From NCBI GenBank assembly GCA_964588665.1, contig CAZPQQ010000077.1:1-14818 (forward strand): 14,818 nucleotides of DNA, in the 5' to 3' direction. This DNA comes from UBA2160 sp964588665. Lineage in GTDB: Bacteria; Chloroflexota; Dehalococcoidia; Lucifugimonadales; UBA1123. The notes beneath the pieces were generated by a model. The model worked only from the letters and a program-made list of their open reading frames with translations. It did no database searches and was not told the DNA's origin. This document shows positions 1-7,200 of this stretch, piece after piece. The position numbers and the translations under genes were made by a program. Numbering within the stretch: position 1 is the stretch's first letter; the number at the start of each line of letters is the position of its first letter.

Positions 1-4
1 GCTC

Positions 5-33
5 TTGACACCTCGATTCCGCCTCCATACACT
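5..33 (+). promoter_or_regulatory. Sigma70-type promoter for the sulfatase gene
   Basis: A perfect -35 TTGACA (5-10) is followed after 17 bases by TACACT (28-33), which matches the -10 consensus at four of six positions. Transcription would start near base 40 and leave a leader of about 40 bases before the sulfatase start. This is the best -35 hexamer in the window. No operator is obvious. Confidence 0.55.
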
Positions 34-79
34 CGCCGTGTCCCGAATGTAGGCGAGCCGACCGACAGCGAGGTGCAGC

Positions 80-1711
80 ATGTCCGACCCACAGAATCGA
101 CGCCCCAACATCGTATTAATCCTCGCTGACGACATGGGTTTTTCGGATATAGGGTGCTACGGCTCGGAGATACGCACTCCCAATCTGGACGGTCTGGCCG
201 ACAACGGGCTGCAGTTCACCCAGATGTACAATTCGGCCCGATGCTGCCCGTCGCGAGCATCGCTGCTGACTGGGCTGAATCCTCACCAGGCGGGCGTGGG
301 CCACATGGTCGATGACCTCGGCGATCCCGCGTACCAGGGCTATCTGAACCAGACCAGCGTGACAATCGCCGAGTCTCTTCGCGCCAACGGATACACTACC
401 CTCATGTCGGGGAAATGGCATGTGGGCGGCGGCTACAACCTTCTGGACTCGGATAGCTGGACGCCAGGAGACGCCACGCATCCTACTCCAACTCAACGAG
501 GATTCGACCGATTCTTTGGCATCGTTTCCGGCGCCGGCAGCTACTACTACCCGCTCACCCTCATGCGAGATGACCGGTTGATTCCGTTGGATGCCGATGG
601 CATGTATCTGACAGACGCCATCAGTGACAATGCGGTGAGCATGATCGAGGATGCCGCCGCCAACGACGCGCCGTTTTTTCTGCACGTTGCATACACCGCT
701 CCTCACTGGCCGCTCCACGCTTTGGAAGAAGACATCGCCCGATACGAAGGAACGTACGACGCGGGTTGGGACGCGCTTCGCACAGGGCGTCACGAGGAGC
801 TCAAAGGCAAGGGTGTGCTCGACTCGAAGTGGGACATCTCGCCTCGGGACGATGACGCTCCGCCGTGGAGTGACTCCCGAAACCCGGACTGGGAATCGCT
901 GCGCATGGCGACCTATTCGGCTCAGATCGACCGGATGGACCAGGGAATAGGCCGTGTGCTCGCCAAGTTGCGAGAGCTTGGGATCGAGCGAAACACGATG
1001 GTCATGTTCCTTTCCGACAACGGCGGATGCGCCGAGTTTCTGGCCGAGGACTCCAACCGGCCCACGCCCTCCCGGTATTCAGCGGCGCCTCTCGACGGCC
1101 GTCCCATGCAGATGGGCAACATCGCCGATCTTCGGCCCGGGCCCGCCGACACGTTCATGAGCTACGATCTCCCCTGGGCCAACGCCAGCAACACGCCTTT
1201 CAGGCGATTCAAGCGCTGGACTCACGAGGGCGGCATATCGACGCCGTTCATCATGTCCTGGCCTGCCAAACAGGGCGAGGCGGGAATCGTGCACGCCTCG
1301 GTGCACCTCATAGACGTCGCCGCCACATGCCTCGACGCGGCTTCGGGCGTCTACCCGACGGAGATGAACGGCCACGAGACCACTCCTCTCGAAGGCGAGA
1401 GCCTGCTGCCGGTCATGGCCAATCACTCCTGGCGCAGAGAGAGGCCTATATTCTGGGAGCACGAAGGCAGCCGCGCCGTGCGAATGGGTCAGTGGAAGCT
1501 GGTTGCCGAGGTCGGCGGAGACTGGGAACTCTACGACATGGATGAAGATCGAACCGAACTCAACAACCTGGCGGACGGCGATCGAGACCGGGTTCGCGAG
1601 ATGGCCAGGATGTATGATGAATGGGCCGACCGGTGCGGCGTGCTGCCGTGGAGCGTGATCAACCCAGCCTGGAACCCCCGGCTGATCGGACACGGCGGGC
1701 ACATCGTATAG
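80..1711 (+). CDS. Type I (formylglycine-dependent) sulfatase, arylsulfatase family
   Basis: A 543-residue alkaline-phosphatase-superfamily sulfatase that hydrolyses sulfate esters. The N-terminal strand NIVLILADDMG supplies the metal-binding Asp17-Asp18. The signature CCPSR lies at 55-59, so Cys55 is the residue matured to formylglycine. SGKWHVGG gives Lys112 and His114, APHW gives His209, LSDNGG gives Asp313-Asn314, and Lys378 and His382 follow near THEGG. All expected active-site residues are therefore present, and the length is normal for the family. There is no signal peptide or membrane segment, so the protein should be cytoplasmic, unlike many polysaccharide-degrading sulfatases. GAGGTG at 70-75 supports this start. 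The S49 peptidase gene follows after 43 bases on the same strand. The substrate cannot be assigned; choline-sulfatase-like or small aryl/sugar sulfate activity are alternatives. A formylglycine-generating enzyme must be encoded elsewhere. Confidence 0.93.
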   Translation: MSDPQNRRPNIVLILADDMGFSDIGCYGSEIRTPNLDGLADNGLQFTQMYNSARCCPSRASLLTGLNPHQAGVGHMVDDLGDPAYQGYLNQTSVTIAESLRANGYTTLMSGKWHVGGGYNLLDSDSWTPGDATHPTPTQRGFDRFFGIVSGAGSYYYPLTLMRDDRLIPLDADGMYLTDAISDNAVSMIEDAAANDAPFFLHVAYTAPHWPLHALEEDIARYEGTYDAGWDALRTGRHEELKGKGVLDSKWDISPRDDDAPPWSDSRNPDWESLRMATYSAQIDRMDQGIGRVLAKLRELGIERNTMVMFLSDNGGCAEFLAEDSNRPTPSRYSAAPLDGRPMQMGNIADLRPGPADTFMSYDLPWANASNTPFRRFKRWTHEGGISTPFIMSWPAKQGEAGIVHASVHLIDVAATCLDAASGVYPTEMNGHETTPLEGESLLPVMANHSWRRERPIFWEHEGSRAVRMGQWKLVAEVGGDWELYDMDEDRTELNNLADGDRDRVREMARMYDEWADRCGVLPWSVINPAWNPRLIGHGGHIV

Positions 1712-1754
1712 CTACGTTTCCGCGGACGCTCAGGGCCGCTGGAGAGGAATTTCG

Positions 1755-2552
1755 ATGTCCATCATGCTGATGAACCGCCTGCAACAGCGAATCGGAGTAG
1801 TCGAAGTTTTCGGCTCCATTGGCGGCGCTGTCCGATCGCCCGTTATGGACCGTCTCCTGGCCGGCATTCGCCAGGATCCCCGGATCAAGGCGCTGGTGCT
1901 CGACGTGGACTCCCCCGGTGGGAGCGCCACAGCGTCCGAGTACATCTACCGCAGCGTTTTGCGCGTTGCAGAGCGCAAGCCCGTCGTCGCCAGCATCCGC
2001 GGCGTCGGCGCCTCGGGATCGTACATGATCGCATGCGGCGCCCAGCGGATCGTCGCCTCTCAGGGCGCGATAATAGGTTCCATCGGCGTCATCTCGATCC
2101 GGCCCATGATCGAAGAACTGCTGGACCGAGCCGGGATCGACGTAACGGTCAACAAGAGCGGCGAGTTCAAGGACATGGGCGCTCCCTGGCGCGAAGCCAC
2201 CGCCGAGGAAGAGCTGAAGATGCAGGAGCTTATCGACGACACCTTCGGGGCTTTCGTCGCGATCGTCGCCGAAGCCCGAGGCATAACCGACTCAGCCGTG
2301 CGCGACCTGGCCACCGGCGAGGTATACCGCGCGGACAAGGCGCTCGAACTGGGATTGGTTGATGAGCTGGGCGACCTCGACCGGGCCATCGATCTCGCCG
2401 CCGAACTCGCCGGCGCCCCGCGCAATCCCGTCTTCTTGCGGCCCCAACGCAGCCTTCAAGAGCGACTGATGGGCCCGCTGGCCGACTCGCTGGTCGGGGC
2501 GGTCGTCGAACAGATCGACGAGCGTTTGTGGCGGAACCGGGTGCGGCTCTAG
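1755..2552 (+). CDS. sppA: Short S49-family serine peptidase (SppA-like)
   Basis: 265 residues of the ClpP/crotonase fold of peptidase family S49, which degrades cleaved signal peptides or membrane-protein fragments with a Ser-Lys dyad. DVDSPGGSATASE (50-62) is the oxyanion-hole region. GASGSYMIA (85-93) carries the nucleophile Ser87. KSGEFKDMG (134-142) carries the general base Lys139. GSIGVIS (108-114) is also typical. The single-domain length resembles the Bacillus/archaeal type, not the 67-kDa E. coli type. Unlike those enzymes, this one shows no N-terminal transmembrane helix: the first 15 residues run straight into the first strand (RIGVVEVFG). It may thus be soluble or peripheral. GGAGAGGAA just upstream is a good ribosome site. 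It may be co-transcribed with the sulfatase, and it converges on mazG with only 14 bases between the stops. Confidence 0.88.
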   Translation: MSIMLMNRLQQRIGVVEVFGSIGGAVRSPVMDRLLAGIRQDPRIKALVLDVDSPGGSATASEYIYRSVLRVAERKPVVASIRGVGASGSYMIACGAQRIVASQGAIIGSIGVISIRPMIEELLDRAGIDVTVNKSGEFKDMGAPWREATAEEELKMQELIDDTFGAFVAIVAEARGITDSAVRDLATGEVYRADKALELGLVDELGDLDRAIDLAAELAGAPRNPVFLRPQRSLQERLMGPLADSLVGAVVEQIDERLWRNRVRL

Positions 2553-2566
2553 CTCCGCACGCCCTC

Positions 2567-3355
2567 TTACTCCCGTTCGATTGCCTTGGCTTCCTCCCAG
2601 AGCAGTTCCTTGCTGTCCAGAGGCAGGTCTTTGAATGACTGGCCCCGCTCGCGGCAGAGTCGCTCCATTGTCGTGAATCGGGTGTAGAACCGGCGGTTGC
2701 TCAGGCGGAGGGCGGTCTCGGCCTCCGCGCCCAACCAGCGTGACGCGTTCACGACCGAAAACAGGACGTCGCCCATCTCCGACTCTCGTTCTTCCGGCGA
2801 CTCCGCGTCATCGAGCTCGCGAAGCTCTTCGGCCACCTTGTCGATTACACCTTGGTAGTCCTCCCAGTCGAAGCCCATCCTCGCGGCACGGTCCTGCACC
2901 GCTCGAGCGTACGAGAGGGCGGGCATGCCTTTGGGCAAGCCGTCGAGAATCGACTTCGTTGAGCCCTCCAACTCCTGTCGCTTCAGGGCGTCCCACCGAG
3001 GCACGGCCTCGGACACGTCCTCCATCTTCGCGTCGCCGAACACGTGGGGATGGCGTCTGACGTACTTGTCCACCATCCCGCCAAAGACCTGCTCACCGGT
3101 GAGACGACCAGCCTCCGTCCCGATCTGGATCTGGAGGGCCAGATGCAAGAACACGTCGCCAAGCTCCTCGACGATCTTGTCCGAGTCGTCGTCCTCGATA
3201 GCCTCGATCAGTTCGTAGCACTCCTCCAGGAGCAGGTGCTTCAGCGACTCGGGCGTCTGCTCACGGTCCCAGGGGCAACCGTCCGGACCTCGAAGGCGTT
3301 CCACCAGCAGGCGGACCCCCTCGTACGTGGCTGGAAACGACGTCGATTCTGGCAT
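2567..3355 (-). CDS. mazG: Nucleoside triphosphate pyrophosphohydrolase MazG
   Basis: 262 residues, the size of the full-length two-domain bacterial MazG. It hydrolyses (d)NTPs to NMP and pyrophosphate and removes non-canonical nucleotides. The first MazG domain shows GCPWDREQTPESLKHLLLEE (26-45), the helix motif EExxE (Glu44, Glu45, Glu48) and EELGD (63-67) for magnesium. Residues 91-130 hold the KYVRRHPHVFGD linker typical of the family. The second domain repeats the metal motif with EELREL (176-181) and EMGD (193-196). The start is supported by GAGGTG four bases upstream on the minus strand. The gene is divergent from the Lit-like gene, whose promoter lies in the 93-base gap, and convergent with the S49 peptidase gene. 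The function is housekeeping, and nothing suggests it belongs to a neighbouring pathway. Confidence 0.95.
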   Translation of the reverse strand: MPESTSFPATYEGVRLLVERLRGPDGCPWDREQTPESLKHLLLEECYELIEAIEDDDSDKIVEELGDVFLHLALQIQIGTEAGRLTGEQVFGGMVDKYVRRHPHVFGDAKMEDVSEAVPRWDALKRQELEGSTKSILDGLPKGMPALSYARAVQDRAARMGFDWEDYQGVIDKVAEELRELDDAESPEERESEMGDVLFSVVNASRWLGAEAETALRLSNRRFYTRFTTMERLCRERGQSFKDLPLDSKELLWEEAKAIERE

Positions 3356-3411
3356 GATGCACCTCGATTTGGGTTGGACGGGGCGTTGATTGTCTCACGG
3401 CGCCGGTTAGG

Positions 3412-3440
3412 TTGACCGTTCAAAACCGGACACCTAAGAT
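3412..3440 (+). promoter_or_regulatory. Promoter of the Lit-like gene, predicted leaderless
   Basis: TTGACC (3412-3417), a 17-base spacer, and TAAGAT (3435-3440) form a good sigma70-type promoter. The -10 ends only eight bases before the ATG at 3449, so the transcript should start at or next to the start codon. No Shine-Dalgarno precedes that ATG, which agrees with leaderless translation. The -35 overlaps the small inverted repeat TTGA-CCGT-TCAA (3412-3423), a possible operator. Confidence 0.5.
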
Positions 3441-3448
3441 GCTACCGT

Positions 3449-4207
3449 ATGCTCGATGCGAAAAGAATCACCCATGGTCTGAGAATCCTGGCCGTTGCGG
3501 CGTTTGCAGCGCTAATCCCGGTGTTCCTGATTACGTTCAGCGTGCGTGCGGTGGTGAACCTTCCGTGGCTCTACAGTTACGGGTACGATGAATTCGAAGG
3601 CCAGATCAAGTATTACCTGGACATCGAGCGCGACGACTACCTCTCCGCCGGGCGCCAGATCCGCGACTATTTCAACGACGACGCTGAGTTCATCGTCATA
3701 GATGTGCCCGTGGGCGGCATCCGGATGGTGAACCTCTTCAACGAGCGTGAGATTCTGCACATGGTGGACGTCAAGTCGTTGGTGCGAGGCGTGTACCGCC
3801 TGTCTGAAGTTTCCGGGGCGTACCTGCTGGCGTTCGCGTTGGTGGGGTTCGCGCTACGGAGGCGCGAATTCTTACCCCGGCTAGGAAAGTTCGCCGCGAT
3901 GGGGGGCGTCTCAACCCTGGCGCTGGGCGCCCTGGTCGGGCTGGGGTCGTTGGTTGGATTCGACCGTCTGTTCCTGTTCTTCCACGAGGTCAGCTTCAGC
4001 AACGACCTCTGGCAACTCGATCCACGACGCGACTACCTGATCGCAATGTTCCCCCAGGGATTCTTCTTCTTTGCCACGGTCCTGATCGCGGGCTCGGTCG
4101 TCGTCCAGGCGATACTGCTAGCAGCCGTACCGACGCTGCTGCTCAGGTGCGCCACCCGGCGTGCCGAAAAGCGGCGCTCGGAGCGACCAGCTGATTCAGT
4201 GGCATAG
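3449..4207 (+). CDS. Lit-like integral membrane protein (TIGR01906/DUF1461), putative lipoprotein intramolecular transacylase
   Basis: 252 residues with four likely membrane segments: about 11-35, 122-138, 148-170 and 201-235. A soluble extracytoplasmic loop lies between the first two. The loop holds the family signature NEREILHMVDVKSLV (98-112), and a second conserved block FFHEVSFSND (177-186) lies after helix three. In Bacillus and Enterococcus, members of this family are Lit. Lit moves an acyl chain within diacylglyceryl lipoproteins onto the cysteine amino group, giving lyso-form lipoproteins. Two histidines are reported as catalytic in Lit, and His104 and His179 here are the natural counterparts. 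The C-terminus is Arg/Lys-rich and cytoplasmic. The gene stands alone after a leaderless-type promoter. Family membership is clear; the transacylase function is inferred, since only Firmicute members have been tested to my knowledge. Confidence 0.82.
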   Translation: MLDAKRITHGLRILAVAAFAALIPVFLITFSVRAVVNLPWLYSYGYDEFEGQIKYYLDIERDDYLSAGRQIRDYFNDDAEFIVIDVPVGGIRMVNLFNEREILHMVDVKSLVRGVYRLSEVSGAYLLAFALVGFALRRREFLPRLGKFAAMGGVSTLALGALVGLGSLVGFDRLFLFFHEVSFSNDLWQLDPRRDYLIAMFPQGFFFFATVLIAGSVVVQAILLAAVPTLLLRCATRRAEKRRSERPADSVA

Positions 4208-4744
4208 GTCGTGCGGGACATACTCAACGCCGGGTTGTGCGCTCCTCTGAGTTGCAAGCGATTGCTCCAGCAACAATCGATGTGAGGGGATGCAGATGCC
4301 ATGTTGCGAATCGTCCTGTTGTCGAATTCCGTAGCGTGAGAGCATGCTGAGAACAGACAACACCACAAGCCTAGGCCGTAGGGGAGGGTTTCAAACCTTC
4401 CCGTGTCGCCGCATGGATAATCAGCGTACAGGTAACGGAGGGCACGTTGTATCCGCGTAACGGCGTGCATTGTCCTCGGAAACCGGCGGGAGGGTTTGAA
4501 ACCCTCCCCTACGGACTAACTGTGCCGCAACTACTTCAAAATCGGCACGGCATCGCCGCTGCCTGCACTGGTCTCGACCGATGTGCGGACATGCTCTCGA
4601 CAGCGTGAGACGTCCGACGAACGCGTATGATTGACGAACCTGCCGAGGAGCGCCACTGCGCATGAGTTCGAACACCACAGGACCGCGCATCGCCTCTCTG
4701 CGATGAACACCGTCCGCATTTCCAAGACGTGTCAGGAGGCCTAG
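4208..4744. other. Gene-free intergenic stretch with inverted repeat
   Basis: There is no convincing coding sequence on either strand across these 537 bases. The minus-strand open frames here lack recognisable motifs and are continuations of frames antisense to real genes. The stretch contains the paired 28-base repeat at 4376-4514. It also has a short hairpin near 4257-4277 (CGATTG/CAATCG arms) downstream of the Lit-like gene, without a U-tract. The Shine-Dalgarno AGGAGG of the epimerase gene sits at the right end. No tRNA or rRNA was seen. Confidence 0.6.
4376..4514. repeat. Inverted pair of 28-base palindromic repeats (REP/MITE-like)
   Basis: The left arm at 4376-4403 and the right arm at 4487-4514 are reverse complements with a single mismatch in 28 bases. 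Each arm is itself a near-palindrome, with a GGGAGGGTTT half and an AAACC(C/T)TCCC half, so each can fold alone or the two can pair across the 83-base centre. This two-unit head-to-head layout is that of REP doublets or small non-autonomous elements. No terminal target duplication is visible and no protein is encoded between the arms. Confidence 0.75.
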
Positions 4745-5833
4745 ATGCACTACCAACTGGAGCGCAACCACGGATGCCGGGTGTCGGACGCTTGGATGTA
4801 CCGCGGTCTCAAAACGGCGATCCTCGAGAACGAGTTGCTCCGAGTCGTCATCTTGGTCGACAAGGGCGCTGACATCTACCAGCTTGTCCACAAACCGACC
4901 GACACCGATTTCCTCTGGCGCTCGCCCTGGGGAGTGCGGGACCCGCGGGCGTTCACGTCGACTACCGGGTCGCCCACGAACGTGTGGCTGGACATGTACG
5001 AGGGCGGATGGCAGACCGTGTTGCCCGGAGGCGGGTTCCCATCCGTCTACGGCGAGGCGGACATGGGGCTTCACGCCGAGGTCAACACGATGCCCTGGGA
5101 CAGCGCAATCGTAGAGGATACACCGGAGCGGGTGAGCATCCGCCTCTCGGTGCGAACGTATCGCACGCCATTCTTCTTCGAAAAGACGCTGTCGCTGTCC
5201 AGCGGATCGCCCGTGCTGGAGATCGACCAGGTGCTGACCAACGAGGGCGAGGAGCCGGTCCACTGCGTTTGGGGAGAGCACATCGCCCTGGGTCCGCCGT
5301 TCTTGAGCGAGGACTGCGTGATCGACGTTCCGGGCGGCAAGGTCATGAACCACCACGAGGTCTTCCATCCCAACAACCGGCTCAAGCCCGGCTTCGAAGG
5401 TCCGTGGCCTTGGGTCGAAGCCGCCGACGGCAGCAGAATCGACCTCAGCAAGGTGCCATCCAAAGAAATCCGGTCCTACGACCAGTCGTACATCACCGAC
5501 ATGCCGGCCGGCTGGTACGCGATTACGAACCGCAAGCAAGGCGTCGGATTCGGCGTCGCTTTCCCGACTGACGTTTATCGATACCTCTGGTACTGGCAGT
5601 CGCTGGGCGGCGGCTACGGCCACCCCTGGTACGGCCGCACGTACAACATCGGCCTGGAGCCGTTCACCAGCTACACCAACGAAGGGCTGCAAAAGGCCAT
5701 CGAAAACGGCACGGCGTTGCTGCTGCAGCCGGAGCAGCGCGTGGAGGCGTCCGTGCGGGCTGTGGCGTTCGAGTCGACATTGGGCGTCGAGGCGATCGCC
5801 CCGGACGGCCGCGTCACGACCAAGGGCCGTTAA
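4745..5833 (+). CDS. Aldose 1-epimerase-like protein (galactose mutarotase fold, DUF4432-like)
   Basis: 362 residues of the beta-sandwich mutarotase fold, which interconverts sugar anomers or binds sugars. Features that fit: an N-terminal strand with VDKGADIYQLVHKP (38-51); a GGWQTVLPGGG loop (87-97); MGLHAEV with His110; the central VWGEHIALGPPF with His179 (175-186); and the late GLEPFTSY with Glu305 (303-310). By analogy with GalM, the two histidines and Glu305 would be the acid/base residues. The DUF4432 type is often found beside sugar-acid catabolic enzymes, and here it directly precedes two enolase-superfamily genes (gap 146 bases). A perfect AGGAGG lies five bases before the ATG. The protein is cytoplasmic, with no signal peptide. 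The exact sugar is unknown. Confidence 0.82.
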   Translation: MHYQLERNHGCRVSDAWMYRGLKTAILENELLRVVILVDKGADIYQLVHKPTDTDFLWRSPWGVRDPRAFTSTTGSPTNVWLDMYEGGWQTVLPGGGFPSVYGEADMGLHAEVNTMPWDSAIVEDTPERVSIRLSVRTYRTPFFFEKTLSLSSGSPVLEIDQVLTNEGEEPVHCVWGEHIALGPPFLSEDCVIDVPGGKVMNHHEVFHPNNRLKPGFEGPWPWVEAADGSRIDLSKVPSKEIRSYDQSYITDMPAGWYAITNRKQGVGFGVAFPTDVYRYLWYWQSLGGGYGHPWYGRTYNIGLEPFTSYTNEGLQKAIENGTALLLQPEQRVEASVRAVAFESTLGVEAIAPDGRVTTKGR

Positions 5834-5835
5834 CC

Positions 5836-5897
5836 GCGACCACATTTGCGACCACGGTCGACTGCCACAAGGCGTCGCTTATTTGAAAGTGTACAAT
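5836..5897 (+). promoter_or_regulatory. Possible operator and -10 element before the first enolase-superfamily gene
   Basis: GCGACCAC occurs twice at a 12-base step (5836-5843 and 5848-5855). The second copy is part of the palindrome CGACC-AC-GGTCG (5849-5860). TACAAT at 5892-5897 resembles a -10 box, but no good -35 is found 16-18 bases before it. If used, this would give the two enolase-superfamily genes their own start, with a leader of about 75 bases. Confidence 0.25.
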
Positions 5898-5979
5898 GTG
5901 CGCGGTCACCGTCCCAGGCTCGTTGTCGGCGACCGCAACACGGCGTGACATACAGCGCTCGCGGAAAGGCATCGTAGGA

Positions 5980-7146
5980 ATGAAGATCACAGACGTCGAA
6001 ACATTCGTGGTGGACGGAGGGCGCCGGCCCTGGTTGTACTCGGCGGTCCGAACCGATGCAGGCATCACCGGATACGGGGAGTTCGGCTCGGGGGTCGCGG
6101 CGCACGCGCTCGTCGGGCTGATCGAAGACCTGAAGCCGCTCGTCATCGGGAAGGACCCGGAGGCCGTCGAGAAGCTGTACTTCGACATGTACCGCACGCT
6201 TCGGCAGGCGCCCGGCGGACTTGCGCAAATGGGCATCGCCGGGATCGAGCTCGCCTGCTGGGACATCAAGGGCAAGGCGATGGGCGTGCCCGTCAACAAC
6301 CTGCTCGGCGGCCCGTACCGCGACAAGCAGCGCGTCTACTGGTCTCACCTCGCCTCGGCGCGGGCAAACGACCCTTCGCTGGCGCCCGACAAGCCTCTGC
6401 GCGACTGGGATGCCGTTGCGGCCGCCGCCCAAGAGGCCCCGGCACGCGGCTACGACGCGTTCAAGACGAACATCCTTTGGCCCGGCGACCCGCCCCGCGG
6501 GATTTCGCAGGGCCGAGACGGGTTGAATCACGACCAGCGCGCGGACACCGGAATCGTCCGCAACGCCGAGAAACAGATTTCGGTGATGCGGGAGGCGGTC
6601 GGACTCGACGTCGACATCCTGCTGGACATCAACTACCACTTCAAGACGGAGGGAGCAATCCGCATCGCGCGGTCCCTGGAGCCGTACGGACTGTTTTGGA
6701 TCGAGCACGATAACGAGGACCCGGAGGCGCTGGCCCAACTGAAGGCGTCCACCACAACGATGCTCTGTTCCGGAGAACAGCACTTCACGATGCGTGAGTA
6801 CCTCCCCTATTTTGAGCTGCGCGCCATGGACACGGTCATGGTCGACGTCCAATGGCAGGGATTCGGCGCCTCGAAGAAAGTCGCCGACCTTGCAGAGGCG
6901 TACGAGCTGAACATCGCGCCGCACAATCCGGCGTCCGAGCTCGCCAGCTTCCAGTCCGTCCAACTGTGCGCGTCGGTCTCCAACGTGCGGATCATGGAGA
7001 GCGACCCCGAGGGCGTGCCGTGGCGGTTCGAGCTGTTCACGGAGCGACCTGAAGTCATCGACAGCTACATGACCGTGCCGACTGCGCCCGGCTGGGGTTG
7101 CGACCTCGTCGAAGACGCCGCGAAGAAGTACGCCTGGAAGGGCTGA
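5980..7146 (+). CDS. Enolase-superfamily enzyme, mandelate racemase/muconate lactonizing type (paralogue 1)
   Basis: 388 residues from this ATG; an in-frame ATG 28 codons upstream exists, but the MKIT start aligns with the tandem paralogue. The N-terminal capping domain covers about 1-125 and the barrel 126-370. Barrel residues: Lys162 in AFKTN, metal ligands Asp216 (LDINYHF), Glu242 (WIEHDNED) and Glu266 (CSGEQ), then Asp289 and His315 (IAPHN) as the His-Asp dyad, and Glu340 (RIMESD). This is the mandelate-racemase pattern. Such enzymes abstract the proton alpha to a carboxylate, usually dehydrating or racemising an acid sugar. The gene lies 146 bases after the mutarotase gene and 54 bases before its own paralogue, suggesting a sugar-acid operon. 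The substrate cannot be told from the sequence. Confidence 0.9.
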   Translation: MKITDVETFVVDGGRRPWLYSAVRTDAGITGYGEFGSGVAAHALVGLIEDLKPLVIGKDPEAVEKLYFDMYRTLRQAPGGLAQMGIAGIELACWDIKGKAMGVPVNNLLGGPYRDKQRVYWSHLASARANDPSLAPDKPLRDWDAVAAAAQEAPARGYDAFKTNILWPGDPPRGISQGRDGLNHDQRADTGIVRNAEKQISVMREAVGLDVDILLDINYHFKTEGAIRIARSLEPYGLFWIEHDNEDPEALAQLKASTTTMLCSGEQHFTMREYLPYFELRAMDTVMVDVQWQGFGASKKVADLAEAYELNIAPHNPASELASFQSVQLCASVSNVRIMESDPEGVPWRFELFTERPEVIDSYMTVPTAPGWGCDLVEDAAKKYAWKG

Positions 7147-7200
7147 CCCCGAAGCGCAGGCCGATTCACCGCAATCCGATTTCGAAAGGTTACACGACCG

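Noticed and set aside
4376..4514. CRISPR array
   Set aside because: There are only two repeat units, in inverted orientation with one 83-base centre, and no cas genes.
4208..4744. tRNA or other structured RNA gene in the long gap
   Set aside because: No cloverleaf-like arrangement or CCA-adjacent acceptor stem could be made out; only the palindromic repeats fold well.
4421..5845. Long minus-strand open frame (474 codons) opposite the mutarotase gene
   Set aside because: It lies antisense to a gene with clear family motifs, shows no recognisable domain, and is rich in Arg/Val/Asp as expected from a shadow frame in high-GC DNA.
5830..6963. Minus-strand open frame (377 codons) opposite the first enolase-superfamily gene
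   Set aside because: A shadow frame without motifs or ribosome site; the plus-strand gene has the full set of catalytic residues.
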